Source: CAZRIZ01 sp964625885 | GTDB taxonomy: Bacteria > Patescibacteriota > Saccharimonadia > Saccharimonadales > Saccharimonadaceae | DNA: 24,884 nt | Reading direction: 5' to 3' | Assembly (NCBI GenBank): GCA_964625885.1 | Contig: CAZVBM010000009.1 | Span: forward strand, 1 to 24,884 | Part shown: positions 13,919-21,220 of the stretch, one piece after another | Layout: each line of letters starts with the position of its first letter | Numbering within the stretch: position 1 is the first letter of the stretch | Made by a program: the position numbers and the translations under genes | The notes under the pieces: generated by a model | Told to the model about the DNA's origin: nothing | The model's database searches: none | Seen by the model: only the letters and a program-made list of their open reading frames with translations

Positions 13919-14395
13919 CTACTTAGTTTCTTTTGTCTCTTTTTGAGCCTTTTGCATTGGGGTGTCGATGATTTCGACTGTGCCACCAGCTTTTTTAATA
14001 GCTTCGGCGCTGCTCTTTGAGACGGCTTGAACTTTTAGCTTCACTGGTACGGTGATTTCACCGCGTGAGATAACTTTAGTCTTGGCGTATGGGGTTTTGA
14101 TATAACCCTGCTCAAACAAGAAAAAGTTATCAACAGTCTTGTCTTTGAAGGCGTTTAGGTTGTCGAGATAGACAATCTGGGCTTTCTTAGCCAACGATTT
14201 AAAGCCTTTGAGCTTTGGAATCGAAGTGACAATCGAGCGTGAACCACCTTGAAAGATTGGTGATTTCTTGCGACCAGTACGGGCGCCTTGACCTTTAGTA
14301 CCACGACCAGCGGTTTTACCCTGCCCAGCGGAGATACCACGACCAATGCGTTTTGGAGCGCGATTAGCAGTTTTGTCTAATTCATGATACTTCAT
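13919..14395 (-). CDS. rplO: 50S ribosomal protein L15 (uL15)
   Basis: 158 aa. Late-assembly 50S protein. Characteristic N-terminus RIGRGISAGQGKTAGRGTKG followed by GGSRSIVTSIPKLKGF, and C-terminal KVQAVSKSSAEAIKKAGGTVEII. It begins 2 bases after rpsE; the gene for L30 (rpmD), which normally lies between them, is absent. A strong terminator follows. Confidence 0.97.
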   Translation of the reverse strand: MKYHELDKTANRAPKRIGRGISAGQGKTAGRGTKGQGARTGRKKSPIFQGGSRSIVTSIPKLKGFKSLAKKAQIVYLDNLNAFKDKTVDNFFLFEQGYIKTPYAKTKVISRGEITVPVKLKVQAVSKSSAEAIKKAGGTVEIIDTPMQKAQKETKETK

Positions 14396-14397
14396 GA

Positions 14398-15054
14398 TTA
14401 TTTCTCCTCTTTCTTAACTGGCTTAGACGGCTTAGCTTTTTCATTCTTCTCAGTCTTTTTGGCCGGCTTAGTTTCAGCTGATTTCTGACGATTGGTGTGC
14501 CATTTTTCGCGTGGCAACACTTTGCCTAGAGCTTCAACTGTCGCGTAAGCGATGTTGACTTTATTTGGTGAGCCAAGTGACTTAGTGATTAAGTTGCGAA
14601 TGCCAGTCAATGCCACAATCGAGCGAACAGTGCCGCCGGCGATAATACCAGTACCGGGCGCGGCTGGTTTCAACAATACGTGTGCGCCAGTCACCTTGAC
14701 TTCGATTTCGTGTGGAATTGTCTCGTTCTCAATAGCGATGGTGATCATATTTTTCTTAGCAACTTCAGTGGCTTTGGCGACAGCCAATTGCACGTCAGCA
14801 CCTTTAGCCACACCTACACCAACGCGGTTTTTACGGTCGCCAACGGCTACTAGAGCCTTGAAGCGGAAGCGTCGACCACCCTTAACAACACGAGCCACGC
14901 GATCAATCGCAATTACAACATCTTCAAATTGCTTCGGTTGAGCTTTATCAAAACCACGGCGATTATTACCACGACCGCGACGAGGACGCATCTGGCGTCG
15001 AGAATCACCTGCCTTGGCATCAGCTTGTGATGCCATATTTTCCTTTGGTTCCAT
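14398..15054 (-). CDS. rpsE: 30S ribosomal protein S5 (uS5)
   Basis: 218 aa, longer than E. coli S5 (167) owing to a basic N-terminal extension (~45 residues with RRGRGNNRRG) and a Lys/Pro/Glu tail of about 35 residues. The core shows DVVIAIDRVARVVKGGRRF, FKALVAVGDRKNRVGVGVAKG and the KPAAPGTGIIAGGTVR loop near the decoding centre. Overlaps rplR by one base. Confidence 0.97.
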   Translation of the reverse strand: MEPKENMASQADAKAGDSRRQMRPRRGRGNNRRGFDKAQPKQFEDVVIAIDRVARVVKGGRRFRFKALVAVGDRKNRVGVGVAKGADVQLAVAKATEVAKKNMITIAIENETIPHEIEVKVTGAHVLLKPAAPGTGIIAGGTVRSIVALTGIRNLITKSLGSPNKVNIAYATVEALGKVLPREKWHTNRQKSAETKPAKKTEKNEKAKPSKPVKKEEK

Positions 15055-15404
15055 TAGAATATTAGTCCTTCCTCTCGAGCCGCTTCGGCCAGAGCTTTAA
15101 TTCGACCAGTGTACTTTTTACCATTGCGGTCAAAAGCAACTTTGGTAATTTTGGCTTTTTTAGCCTTTTTAGCAATATCGGCGCCGACTTTTTTAGCAAT
15201 TTCTGTCATGGTGCCGGTATATTTTTGACCAACACTCGTGGCGGCGGCTAAAGTTTTACCATTTTCGTCGTTGATAATTTGCGCTGACACGTGTGTGTTA
15301 GAAATAAACACTGTTAGACGTGGCTGCTCGGCCGTACCCTTAACGATGGTGCGAACGCGGCGCTTGCGTAGTGCACGGTTTTTTAATTTATTAATTTCTG
15401 CCAT
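15054..15404 (-). CDS. rplR: 50S ribosomal protein L18 (uL18)
   Basis: 116 aa, normal length. L18 binds 5S rRNA with L5. Seen: RKRRVRTIVKGTAEQPRLTVFISNTHVSAQIIND near the start and KVAFDRNGKKYTGRIKALAEAAREEGL at the end. It starts 2 bases after rplF and shares one base with rpsE. Confidence 0.97.
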   Translation of the reverse strand: MAEINKLKNRALRKRRVRTIVKGTAEQPRLTVFISNTHVSAQIINDENGKTLAAATSVGQKYTGTMTEIAKKVGADIAKKAKKAKITKVAFDRNGKKYTGRIKALAEAAREEGLIF

Positions 15405-15406
15405 GA

Positions 15407-15940
15407 TTATTTACCAGTCTTTCCAGCTTTGCGCAAAATCTGCTCATCGCTATAACGAATACCTTTGCCTTTATACGGTTCAGGTTTTCTAAATGCTCTG
15501 ATCTCCGCCGCAACATGACCAACTAATTGCTTGTCAATGCCACTAACGGTGATATTCATTTTGTCGACTTTGATATCAATACCAGCTGGGGCTTGATATT
15601 TAATGGGGTGAGAAAAACCAAGAGCTAACTCTAGATTTTGTCCCCCACCGTTGACGCGAAAGCCAACACCTTCGACAACTAATTCTTTACTAAAGCCTTT
15701 AGTAACGCCTTCGACAGCGTTTTTGATTAGGGTGCGCATCAGGCCATGCGCGGCCTTGACCTTATCGGTGTCGTTGGCGCGTGTAACTTGGACTTGATTA
15801 TCTTTGACCTCAACTTTGATATCATCGACTAATGGCACCAAGTTTTCTCCCTTCGGTCCTGATACTTTAACTGCATCAGAATCGACCGTGATTGTCACGC
15901 CACCAGGGATATCGATTGGTAGTTTTCCGATTCGACTCAT
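15407..15940 (-). CDS. rplF: 50S ribosomal protein L6 (uL6)
   Basis: 177 aa, normal length, two tandem L6 folds near the sarcin-ricin loop. Seen: SRIGKLPIDIPGGVTITVD, VKVSGPKGE, GFSKELVVEGVGFRV, and the C-terminal IRAFRKPEPYKGKGIRYSDE. It is the first gene of block 2, with its own promoter and a ~110-base structured leader, whereas in most bacteria it follows rpsH directly. SD GAAAGG precedes the ATG. Confidence 0.97.
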   Translation of the reverse strand: MSRIGKLPIDIPGGVTITVDSDAVKVSGPKGENLVPLVDDIKVEVKDNQVQVTRANDTDKVKAAHGLMRTLIKNAVEGVTKGFSKELVVEGVGFRVNGGGQNLELALGFSHPIKYQAPAGIDIKVDKMNITVSGIDKQLVGHVAAEIRAFRKPEPYKGKGIRYSDEQILRKAGKTGK

Positions 15941-16053
15941 TTTTACCTTTCATTATAAGAGTGAGATTGTTTGTTTTTAGCTGCTGTCACCGGGTTCAAA
16001 TCTGAACCGAGTGAGGCGCAAAATCTCCCAATTTCACTCGCATTTAATAATAC
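15941..16053 (-). promoter_or_regulatory. Structured leader of the rplF block
   Basis: The ~110-base leader contains a perfect hairpin GGTTCA-GATT-TGAACC (15993-16008). The upstream CGAGTGA (16040-16034) can pair with TCACTCG (16014-16008). A second CTCACTC (15965-15959) close to the rplF SD could compete for the same partner. These alternative pairings could make it an autoregulatory leader; that is inference from the pairings alone. Confidence 0.4.
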
Positions 16054-16059
16054 CTTCTA

Positions 16060-16087
16060 ATTTTAGCAGAAAATATAGTTTTTTCAA
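16060..16087 (-). promoter_or_regulatory. Promoter of the rplF-rplO block
   Basis: Minus strand: -35 TTGAAA (16087-16082), 16-base spacer ending in TGC (extended -10), -10 TAAAAT (16065-16060). It lies between the EF-Tu-like gene and rplF. Confidence 0.8.
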
Positions 16088-16142
16088 GGAGTAAATGCTA
16101 AATTTATAGACCCGAGCTATTAAATGAAAACAAGTTAATAAT

Positions 16143-17089
16143 TTAAAGTGAGGAATCTGGATCTGGACAGTCTGGGGTTTTGGTTATAACTCCAATGCCG
16201 ATGACTGTAGCTGGCGTGCCAACGACAATCTCAAATTTTTGTCCCTTAACCAGCGGTGGTAATTCTGTGTCGTCTGGACCAAACAGATTAACTTCGTCTT
16301 CGACTGCTTGTCCGGGCTTTATGATAGTTGACGCCCCGCCCCGTATAACCATTTTTCCAGAGAGGTTGTTTAGGGTTGTGTAACGGAGTGGCATTTCCTT
16401 ATTGGTTTTGTTGCTTATCTCGCTAACCAGTGAGTTGCCTTCGGATTTGGTAAATAGATAGACCCTAACCTTATGGCCGTTAGATCTGGCACATTTTGGA
16501 TCACCGTTCCAAATATATCTAAAGGCTTTACCTAAAGAGCTAGAAAATGTTAGGGTTATTTCGCCCGAGCCGGTACTAGCTTCGGTTAGCTCTTGGTTCG
16601 ATTTGGCAATCTTTAAGATTGGCAGCTGTACTTCACTAGTGCCAGACTGAATTCTTACCTGATCGCCCTTTCTTAGTGTGCCTCGTAGTATTGAGCCAAC
16701 CACTACAGTGCCTCGTCCAGATACGACAAAGCTGTCGGTCGCTCTGAATGTGTTTTGTGAATAATCGCGCCAAGCGCTCTCGACCGACTGGCGAGCCTGT
16801 TGTTCGGCGGTTGGTTCAGCTGGTTTGGCTGGCTTTGGTGTTTCGGCCGGTTTTGATGTCTCGGTCGGTTTTTCTTCTGGTTTTTCAACTACTTCTTCTG
16901 AGCCAGTGTCCTCGGGTTTTTTTTGTTCTCTTCACTAGTCGTGTTTTCAGTTTTTGGAGCTTCTGGACCTGATTTTTGGGTAATTAGGATTACTGCGACG
17001 GCGATAATGATAACCAAAATCGCCCCCACGATTATCCAAATTTTTTGCTTTTTGGTTAATTTTTTGAGGCTTTTCTCGGGCTTGTCCAT
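16143..17089 (-). CDS. Membrane-anchored protein with EF-Tu domains 2 and 3 but no GTPase domain (read through a -1 shift)
   Basis: About 315 aa if the -1 shift at the A8 run (16917-16924) is made; without it only 66 aa (anchor alone). Lys-rich N-terminus, one helix at about 18-37, then a Pro/Glu/Lys/Thr-rich linker to about 100. From 119 it aligns with EF-Tu domain 2 (DSFVVSGRGTVVVGSILRG ... KGDQVRI, compare EF-Tu DVFSISGRGTVVTGRVERG ... VGEEVEI). From about 215 it aligns with domain 3 (KVRVYLFTKSEGN; IKPGQAVEDEVNL; FEIVVGTPATVIGIGVI, compare FAIREGGRTVGAGVV). No P-loop, NKXD or switch motifs exist. By the positive-inside rule the EF-Tu-like part faces outward. Own promoter and SD (AGGAGAG); it splits rpsH from rplF. 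Function unknown. Confidence 0.8.
16917..16924 (-). other. A8 run needing a -1 shift to join anchor and EF-Tu-like domains
   Basis: In the start frame the codons are AAC AAA AAA AAC CCG, containing the slippery heptamer A-AAA-AAC. The start frame stops 26 bases later at TAG (16891-16889). The -1 frame is open from here through the whole EF-Tu-like region. No strong downstream stem-loop is evident. Programmed frameshifting, polymerase slippage, an assembly error or a fresh mutation are all possible. Confidence 0.6.
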
Positions 17090-17127
17090 TGCTCTCTCCT
17101 TATAGATACTAGCAAACGCTAATATTA

Positions 17128-17155
17128 ATTTTATAATAGCTCATTTTTATAGCAA
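17128..17155 (-). promoter_or_regulatory. Promoter of the EF-Tu-like membrane protein
   Basis: Minus strand: -35 TTGCTA (17155-17150), 16-base spacer, -10 TAAAAT (17133-17128). It lies downstream of the rpsH terminator, so the gene is transcribed separately. Confidence 0.65.
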
Positions 17156-17178
17156 TGCAAGTACCGTGGCGTCCAACT

Positions 17179-17210
17179 AAAAACAACCCTCGCCAGATAA
17201 CGAGAGTTGT
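17179..17210 (-). terminator. Terminator after rpsH
   Basis: ACAACTCTCG pairs with CGAGGGTTGT (10 bp, one G-T) around 8 bases, followed by a TTTTT run on the minus strand. Ends block 1. Confidence 0.88.
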
Positions 17211-17227
17211 TTTTGTAAGATAGTCGT

Positions 17228-17611
17228 TTAGTAGACTTCTAGTAGTAGTTCACCGCCTAAGCGCTTTTTCTTGGCTTCGTCACCGGTCATGACGCCTTTT
17301 GGTGTGCTGATGATAACAATACCGCGGCCATTTTTGACACGTGGAATTTCATCGGCAGCCGAGTAAAGACGTCGACCAGGCTTGCTAAGACGATCGATTT
17401 TGGTGATACTGTCGTTTAATTTGATTGTCATGTTAGCCGGCTTTTCATCACTAACTTCAAATGAGTCAATGTAGCCGCTGTCTTTTAAGGTTTGCGCGAT
17501 TCGCTCTTTCATTCGGCTAGTTGGCACAGTAACTTCAGTCTTGTTAACCATACCAGCGTTGCGAATTCGAGTAATCAAATCGGCAATTGGATCTGTTGAT
17601 TGTAATGCCAT
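17228..17611 (-). CDS. rpsH: 30S ribosomal protein S8 (uS8)
   Basis: 127 aa from the ATG at 17611 (MALQSTDPIADLITRIRNA), preferred over 17626 because the SD AAGGAG overlaps the rpsN stop and matches this ATG. Central-domain primary binder of 16S rRNA; in E. coli it also represses the spc operon. C-terminal LSKPGRRLYSAADEIPRV and GIVIISTPKGVMTGDEA are typical. It is followed by a terminator rather than by rplF. Confidence 0.96.
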   Translation of the reverse strand: MALQSTDPIADLITRIRNAGMVNKTEVTVPTSRMKERIAQTLKDSGYIDSFEVSDEKPANMTIKLNDSITKIDRLSKPGRRLYSAADEIPRVKNGRGIVIISTPKGVMTGDEAKKKRLGGELLLEVY

Positions 17612-17619
17612 AATTCTCC

Positions 17620-17889
17620 TTACCAACTACTCTTTGTTACGCCCGGGATTTCACCCTTGGAGGCTTTATTTCGAAAACTGATACGGCTGAGACCAAAACG
17701 TCGCATGTAGCCACGTGGTCGGCCAGTTAATGAATCGCGGTTCTTCCAACGAGTCGGACTAGAGTTGCGGGGCAACTTAGCCAGGCCTTCGGCGTCGCCT
17801 AATTCTTTTAGTTCGGCACGCTTGGCGGCGTATTTTTTAATCATGCGTTGCTTTTTGGCGTCGCGGGCTAAAATTGATTTCTTCGCCAT
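17620..17889 (-). CDS. rpsN: 30S ribosomal protein S14 (uS14), zinc-free long form
   Basis: 89 aa, the long C- form like that of E. coli. It lacks the CxxC...CxxC zinc ribbon of the 61-aa type. Seen: KLPRNSSPTRWKNRDSLTGRP and GYMRRFGLSRISFRNKASKGEIPGV. Starts within the rplE stop (TAATG). Confidence 0.97.
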   Translation of the reverse strand: MAKKSILARDAKKQRMIKKYAAKRAELKELGDAEGLAKLPRNSSPTRWKNRDSLTGRPRGYMRRFGLSRISFRNKASKGEIPGVTKSSW

Positions 17890-18479
17890 TACTTATCACC
17901 TTTCTTGGTTTCTTTTTCAAACGGCATGCCAAAGGCGGCTAACAAAGCCTTGGAAGCCTCGGCGCTACCATTCTTGATGACGAAAGTCACCTGTAGACCA
18001 TGTAAAATTTGCGTTTCTTCAAAGGTTAGTTCTGGGAAAACTGACTGGTCTTCGATGCCGACAGAGTAATTACCGTCTTTATCAAAAGAAGTGTTGCTAA
18101 CGCCACGAAAATCGCGAACGCGTGGCAAGACTACGTTAATAAAGCGATCAAGGAATTCGTACATCTGCTGATTGCGCAGTGTCACACTTACGCCAATAAC
18201 ATTCATACCGGCACGGGTCTTAAAGTTTGCAATTGATTTCTTCGCCATTCGATCGATTGGCTTTTGGCCAGTGATTTTAGTAATGGTGTTGTTAACCACT
18301 TCGTGAAACTTTTTGTCGTCTTTTTTCTTGCCGATACCGGAAGAAACAACAATCTTGGACAACTTTGGTAGTTGGTTCTTGTTTTTCACTCCAAGCTCTT
18401 TTTCTAGCTTATCGACGAGTTTAGTGTCGTAAAGTGTTTTAAGGCGTGGAGCGTAAACAACGGATTTCTTTGTAGCCAT
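17889..18479 (-). CDS. rplE: 50S ribosomal protein L5 (uL5)
   Basis: 196 aa. Binds 5S rRNA and contacts S13 across the subunit interface. Seen: PKLSKIVVSSGIGKKKDDKK, ITGQKPIDRMAKKSIANFK, MYEFLDRFINVVLPRVRDFRG, and DGNYSVGIEDQSVFPEL. One-base overlaps with both rplX and rpsN. Confidence 0.97.
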   Translation of the reverse strand: MATKKSVVYAPRLKTLYDTKLVDKLEKELGVKNKNQLPKLSKIVVSSGIGKKKDDKKFHEVVNNTITKITGQKPIDRMAKKSIANFKTRAGMNVIGVSVTLRNQQMYEFLDRFINVVLPRVRDFRGVSNTSFDKDGNYSVGIEDQSVFPELTFEETQILHGLQVTFVIKNGSAEASKALLAAFGMPFEKETKKGDK

Positions 18480-18853
18480 TATTTGGCTCCTTTCTTCTTA
18501 ATTTTAGTAGTTGTCTTGCTCTTAATAGCGGTTGGCTTAATCTCAGCATCTTTAGCTTGCCGAGCTACTCGGATTTTCTTACCATCAGCCATTTTGTAAC
18601 CGACGCGGCTGGTTTTGCCAGCTTTTTCGTCAATTACGAGTGCAACTTTTGATAGGTCAACTGGTACTTGAACATCGCGCTTACCGCCCATTGGGTTGTA
18701 AAGACTTTTTGCAACGTGACGGGTGCGCATACCAATACCATCAAGCAAAACTTGATTTTTGTCAGCCAAGACTTTGGTGACTTGGGCAATTTTGCCCTTA
18801 TCGTCGCCAGATATAATCTTGACCATGTCGCCCTTGATAATTCGTCGTGCCAT
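18479..18853 (-). CDS. rplX: 50S ribosomal protein L24 (uL24)
   Basis: 124 aa. The KOW motif is near the start (IIKGDMVKIISGDDKGKIAQV), followed by MRTRHVAKSLYNPMGGKRDV and the VALVIDEKAGKTSRVGYKM segment. Assembly initiator of the 50S. The Lys/Thr-rich tail is about 20 residues longer than in E. coli. Confidence 0.96.
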   Translation of the reverse strand: MARRIIKGDMVKIISGDDKGKIAQVTKVLADKNQVLLDGIGMRTRHVAKSLYNPMGGKRDVQVPVDLSKVALVIDEKAGKTSRVGYKMADGKKIRVARQAKDAEIKPTAIKSKTTTKIKKKGAK

Positions 18854-19221
18854 TATAGTACCTCCGGTGCTAAGCTAATTACTTTGCTATAGCCAAGAGC
18901 GCGGAGCTCGCGCGGTACTGGACCAAAGACACGAGTGCCTTTAAGCTCTTTATTGTCATCGACAATCACAGCAGCGTTTTCATCAAAACGAATTGTGCTG
19001 CCGTCAGGTCGGCGAATTTGGTCGCGGGTGCGAACCACTACTGCCTTGACAACATCTTTTTTCTTAACTTGGCCATTTGGAGTAGCGTCTTTGACTGATG
19101 CGACAATCAAATCACCTACTCGGGCGTAACGTCGCCTTGAACCGCCTAACACCTTGATGCACAAAATTTCTTTAGCACCAGAGTTATCGGCGATTTTTAG
19201 ACGCGATTCTTGTTGAATCAT
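18853..19221 (-). CDS. rplN: 50S ribosomal protein L14 (uL14)
   Basis: 122 aa, exact usual length. MIQQESRLKIADNSGAKEI, VLGGSRRRYARVGDLIVASVK, FDENAAVIVDDNKELKGTRVFGPV and ELR near the end are invariant features. It forms an intersubunit bridge with 16S rRNA. Confidence 0.98.
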   Translation of the reverse strand: MIQQESRLKIADNSGAKEILCIKVLGGSRRRYARVGDLIVASVKDATPNGQVKKKDVVKAVVVRTRDQIRRPDGSTIRFDENAAVIVDDNKELKGTRVFGPVPRELRALGYSKVISLAPEVL

Positions 19222-19550
19222 TACTTACCCTCCTTGTCGTCAGTTTTTTCAACTTCGGCGGTTTCGGGTTCTAACTCTTCAGCTACTTCATCGCGAACAA
19301 CCATCTTTTCGCGGGCCTTTTCGACGATTTCAACTAACTCCCAAGTTTTAGTCTTGGAAATTGGTCGAACTTCGCGAATCGTTACCTTGTCACCTTCTTT
19401 GGCCTGATTTTTTGGATCATGCGCGGTGTATTTGCGCGAAACAGTGTACTGCTTCTTGTAGAGCGGATGAGTTTGGCGACTTTGGACAGTCACGGTAATG
19501 GTTTTGTCGGCTTTGTCAGAAGTGACGATGCCGGTTAATTCTAAAGCCAT
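19221..19550 (-). CDS. rpsQ: 30S ribosomal protein S17 (uS17)
   Basis: 109 aa. OB-fold core (about 1-85): LTGIVTSDKADKTITVTVQ, KYTAHDPKNQAKEGDKVTI, and the RPISKTKTWELVEIVEKA end. A C-terminal acidic tail of roughly 20 residues (EELEPETAEVEKTDD) goes beyond the usual 85-aa protein. Confidence 0.96.
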   Translation of the reverse strand: MALELTGIVTSDKADKTITVTVQSRQTHPLYKKQYTVSRKYTAHDPKNQAKEGDKVTIREVRPISKTKTWELVEIVEKAREKMVVRDEVAEELEPETAEVEKTDDKEGK

Positions 19551-19551
19551 C

Positions 19552-19764
19552 TTATTTCTCTCCTTCGTTATTAATCAGCAGGTTGATTCGTGTATTGATT
19601 TGGGCAATCTGCTTCTTTAAATTACTAATCTTCTTGAAATTAGCTAGGTTGTTACTGACCAATGACTGCTTGGCATGGAATAAATCGCTTTTCTTATCAA
19701 CTAGTAGTTGATTGAGATCTTCCAGGCTTAGCTTGGTTAAATCAGTCTTATTATCTTTTGCCAT
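19552..19764 (-). CDS. rpmC: 50S ribosomal protein L29 (uL29)
   Basis: 70 aa, two-helix protein at the exit tunnel. Recognised by LSLEDLNQLLVDKKSDLFHA, LANFKKISNLKKQIAQINT, and its position between rplP and rpsQ. Overlaps rplP by one base. Confidence 0.94.
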   Translation of the reverse strand: MAKDNKTDLTKLSLEDLNQLLVDKKSDLFHAKQSLVSNNLANFKKISNLKKQIAQINTRINLLINNEGEK

Positions 19765-20177
19765 TATGCCTCCTCCCGCTTGATGAATTTGGTGCGAACT
19801 GGCAGTTTGTGGCTGGCTAGTCGCATTGCTTCCTTAGCGGTAGCTTCGTCAACACCACGGATTTCAAACAAGACAGTGCCGGGTTTGACAGCAGCGGCAA
19901 AATATTCTGGGTTACCCTTACCGCCACCCATCTTGACGTCTTGTGGTTTTTTGGTAACTGGCGTATGAGGGAAAATTCGAATCCAAATCTGGCCACCGCG
20001 TTTGACGAAACGGGTAATGGCCTGACGAGCGGCTTCGATTTGACGCGAAGTTATGCGCTCGTTGTCTAGGCTCATAATGCCGTAGTCGCCAAAGGCTAGA
20101 TAGTTGCCAGACGTGGCTGGACCGTCGTTGCGGCCCTTACGAACTTTGCGGAATTTAGTTTTCTTTGGTAGTAGCAT
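19764..20177 (-). CDS. rplP: 50S ribosomal protein L16 (uL16)
   Basis: 137 aa. Contacts A-site tRNA elbow. N-terminal LLPKKTKFRKVRKGR, LDNERITSRQIEAARQAITR, and IWIRIFPHTPVTKKPQDVKM with GGGKGNPEYFAA are hallmarks. Starts 3 bases after rpsC. Confidence 0.98.
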   Translation of the reverse strand: MLLPKKTKFRKVRKGRNDGPATSGNYLAFGDYGIMSLDNERITSRQIEAARQAITRFVKRGGQIWIRIFPHTPVTKKPQDVKMGGGKGNPEYFAAAVKPGTVLFEIRGVDEATAKEAMRLASHKLPVRTKFIKREEA

Positions 20178-20180
20178 AAC

Positions 20181-20813
20181 TTAATTCCTTTCTCCCTTGA
20201 AGATCCAAACTTTGACACCGATTGTACCCTCAGCTGTAAAAGCTGTGGCGCAGTGGTAATCAACATTGGCTCGTAGGGTGTGTAGTGGTACTGAACCTTC
20301 AATCATCTTTTCGCGACGACTCATCTCAGCGCCATTCAGACGGCCTGACACCTCGATGCGGACACCCTTGGCGCCAGCTTGCATGGTGTTTTGCAAAGCC
20401 ATCTTCATCGAGCGTCGGAAGTTGGAGCGGCGTTCGAGTTGGCGAGCGATTGACTCGGCTACTAGTTTAGCTGACAAATCAGGTCGCTTGACCTCTTCGA
20501 TGTTGACCTTGACTGGCAAACCAACGATTTTCTCAATCTCGGTGCGCAGTTCTTGGGCGCCAGCACCACCTTTACCAATCACCACACCGGCTTTAGCGGT
20601 GTAGATTGTTACGGTATAAAGGTTGTTTGAGCGCTCGGTTTTAATCAAACTGATAGTTGGGCGAGAATTAAACTTCTTCTCAATTAGGTTGCGGACATCG
20701 TCGTCTTCTTTGATAAAGCGAGCGTTGTCTGTTTTGCTCATAGTAAACCAACGAGCATCCCAGTTGCGATCAGTCTGTAAGCGAAAACTTTTCGGATTAA
20801 CTTTCTGACCCAT
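20181..20813 (-). CDS. rpsC: 30S ribosomal protein S3 (uS3)
   Basis: 210 aa. Entrance of the mRNA channel. MGQKVNPKSFRLQTDRNWDA at the start, the KH domain with GVVIGKGGAGAQELRTEIEKI near 75-95, and the C-terminal S3 domain (RSMKMALQNTMQAGAKGVR; SGRLNGAEMSRRE). One-base overlap with rplV. Confidence 0.98.
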   Translation of the reverse strand: MGQKVNPKSFRLQTDRNWDARWFTMSKTDNARFIKEDDDVRNLIEKKFNSRPTISLIKTERSNNLYTVTIYTAKAGVVIGKGGAGAQELRTEIEKIVGLPVKVNIEEVKRPDLSAKLVAESIARQLERRSNFRRSMKMALQNTMQAGAKGVRIEVSGRLNGAEMSRREKMIEGSVPLHTLRANVDYHCATAFTAEGTIGVKVWIFKGERN

Positions 20814-21220
20814 TACTTAGTCTCCTTTTTAGTCGTAGTTTTAGTAGTGGTCTTGGTGGTGGTTTTTGGCTTAGTTTTCTCCACTCCTGATAGGACTACT
20901 AAGATGTTTGACTCTTTCTTCTTGATTGGCAAAGCTCGACCGCGGCTAGCTGGAATATAGCGCTTGAGGCGTTTACCAGTTGAAACCACAACTTTTTCAA
21001 TTGCCAAAGAGTTGATATCTAAATTATTGTTATGCAAAGCGTTGGCGCGGGCTGACTCCAGAGCTTTCTTGACTGGCTTGGCAGCGCGACGTGGAGTGTG
21101 ATCTAGGATAACTAGTGCATCTTCCAGTGCCTGACCTTTGATCAGGCTTGCGACAATCGCGACTTTACGCGGAGCTTGCTGTACGCCCTTGGCGTAAGCT
21201 TTAACTTCTACTCGTTTCAT
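20813..21220 (-). CDS. rplV: 50S ribosomal protein L22 (uL22)
   Basis: 135 aa. Its beta-hairpin lines the exit tunnel. Seen: VQQAPRKVAIVASLIKG, ALVILDHTPRRAAKPVKKAL, and LKRYIPASRGRALPIKKKESN. The C-terminus carries a TTKTTTKTTTK repeat tail not found in most homologues. One-base overlaps on both sides. Confidence 0.97.
   Translation of the reverse strand: MKRVEVKAYAKGVQQAPRKVAIVASLIKGQALEDALVILDHTPRRAAKPVKKALESARANALHNNNLDINSLAIEKVVVSTGKRLKRYIPASRGRALPIKKKESNILVVLSGVEKTKPKTTTKTTTKTTTKKETK

Noticed and set aside
13919..13986. Longer reading of the 70-aa membrane protein starting at 13986
   Set aside because: It would start inside rplO and cross its terminator; AAAGGAGGG sets the start at 13809.
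15952..15957. TATAAT on the minus strand 11 bases before rplF
   Set aside because: A start here would remove part of the rplF SD, and a much better promoter with a -35 box lies at 16060-16087.
16703..16888. Minus-strand open frame of 61 codons (MKNQKKNRPR...)
   Set aside because: It is the third frame of the Pro/Glu/Lys linker of the EF-Tu-like gene; the -1 frame joins anchor to EF-Tu-like domains instead.
20266..20604. Plus-strand open frame of 112 codons
   Set aside because: Antisense to rpsC; other long plus-strand frames (14552-14941, 22238-22654, 23379-23735) are likewise shadows of ribosomal genes.
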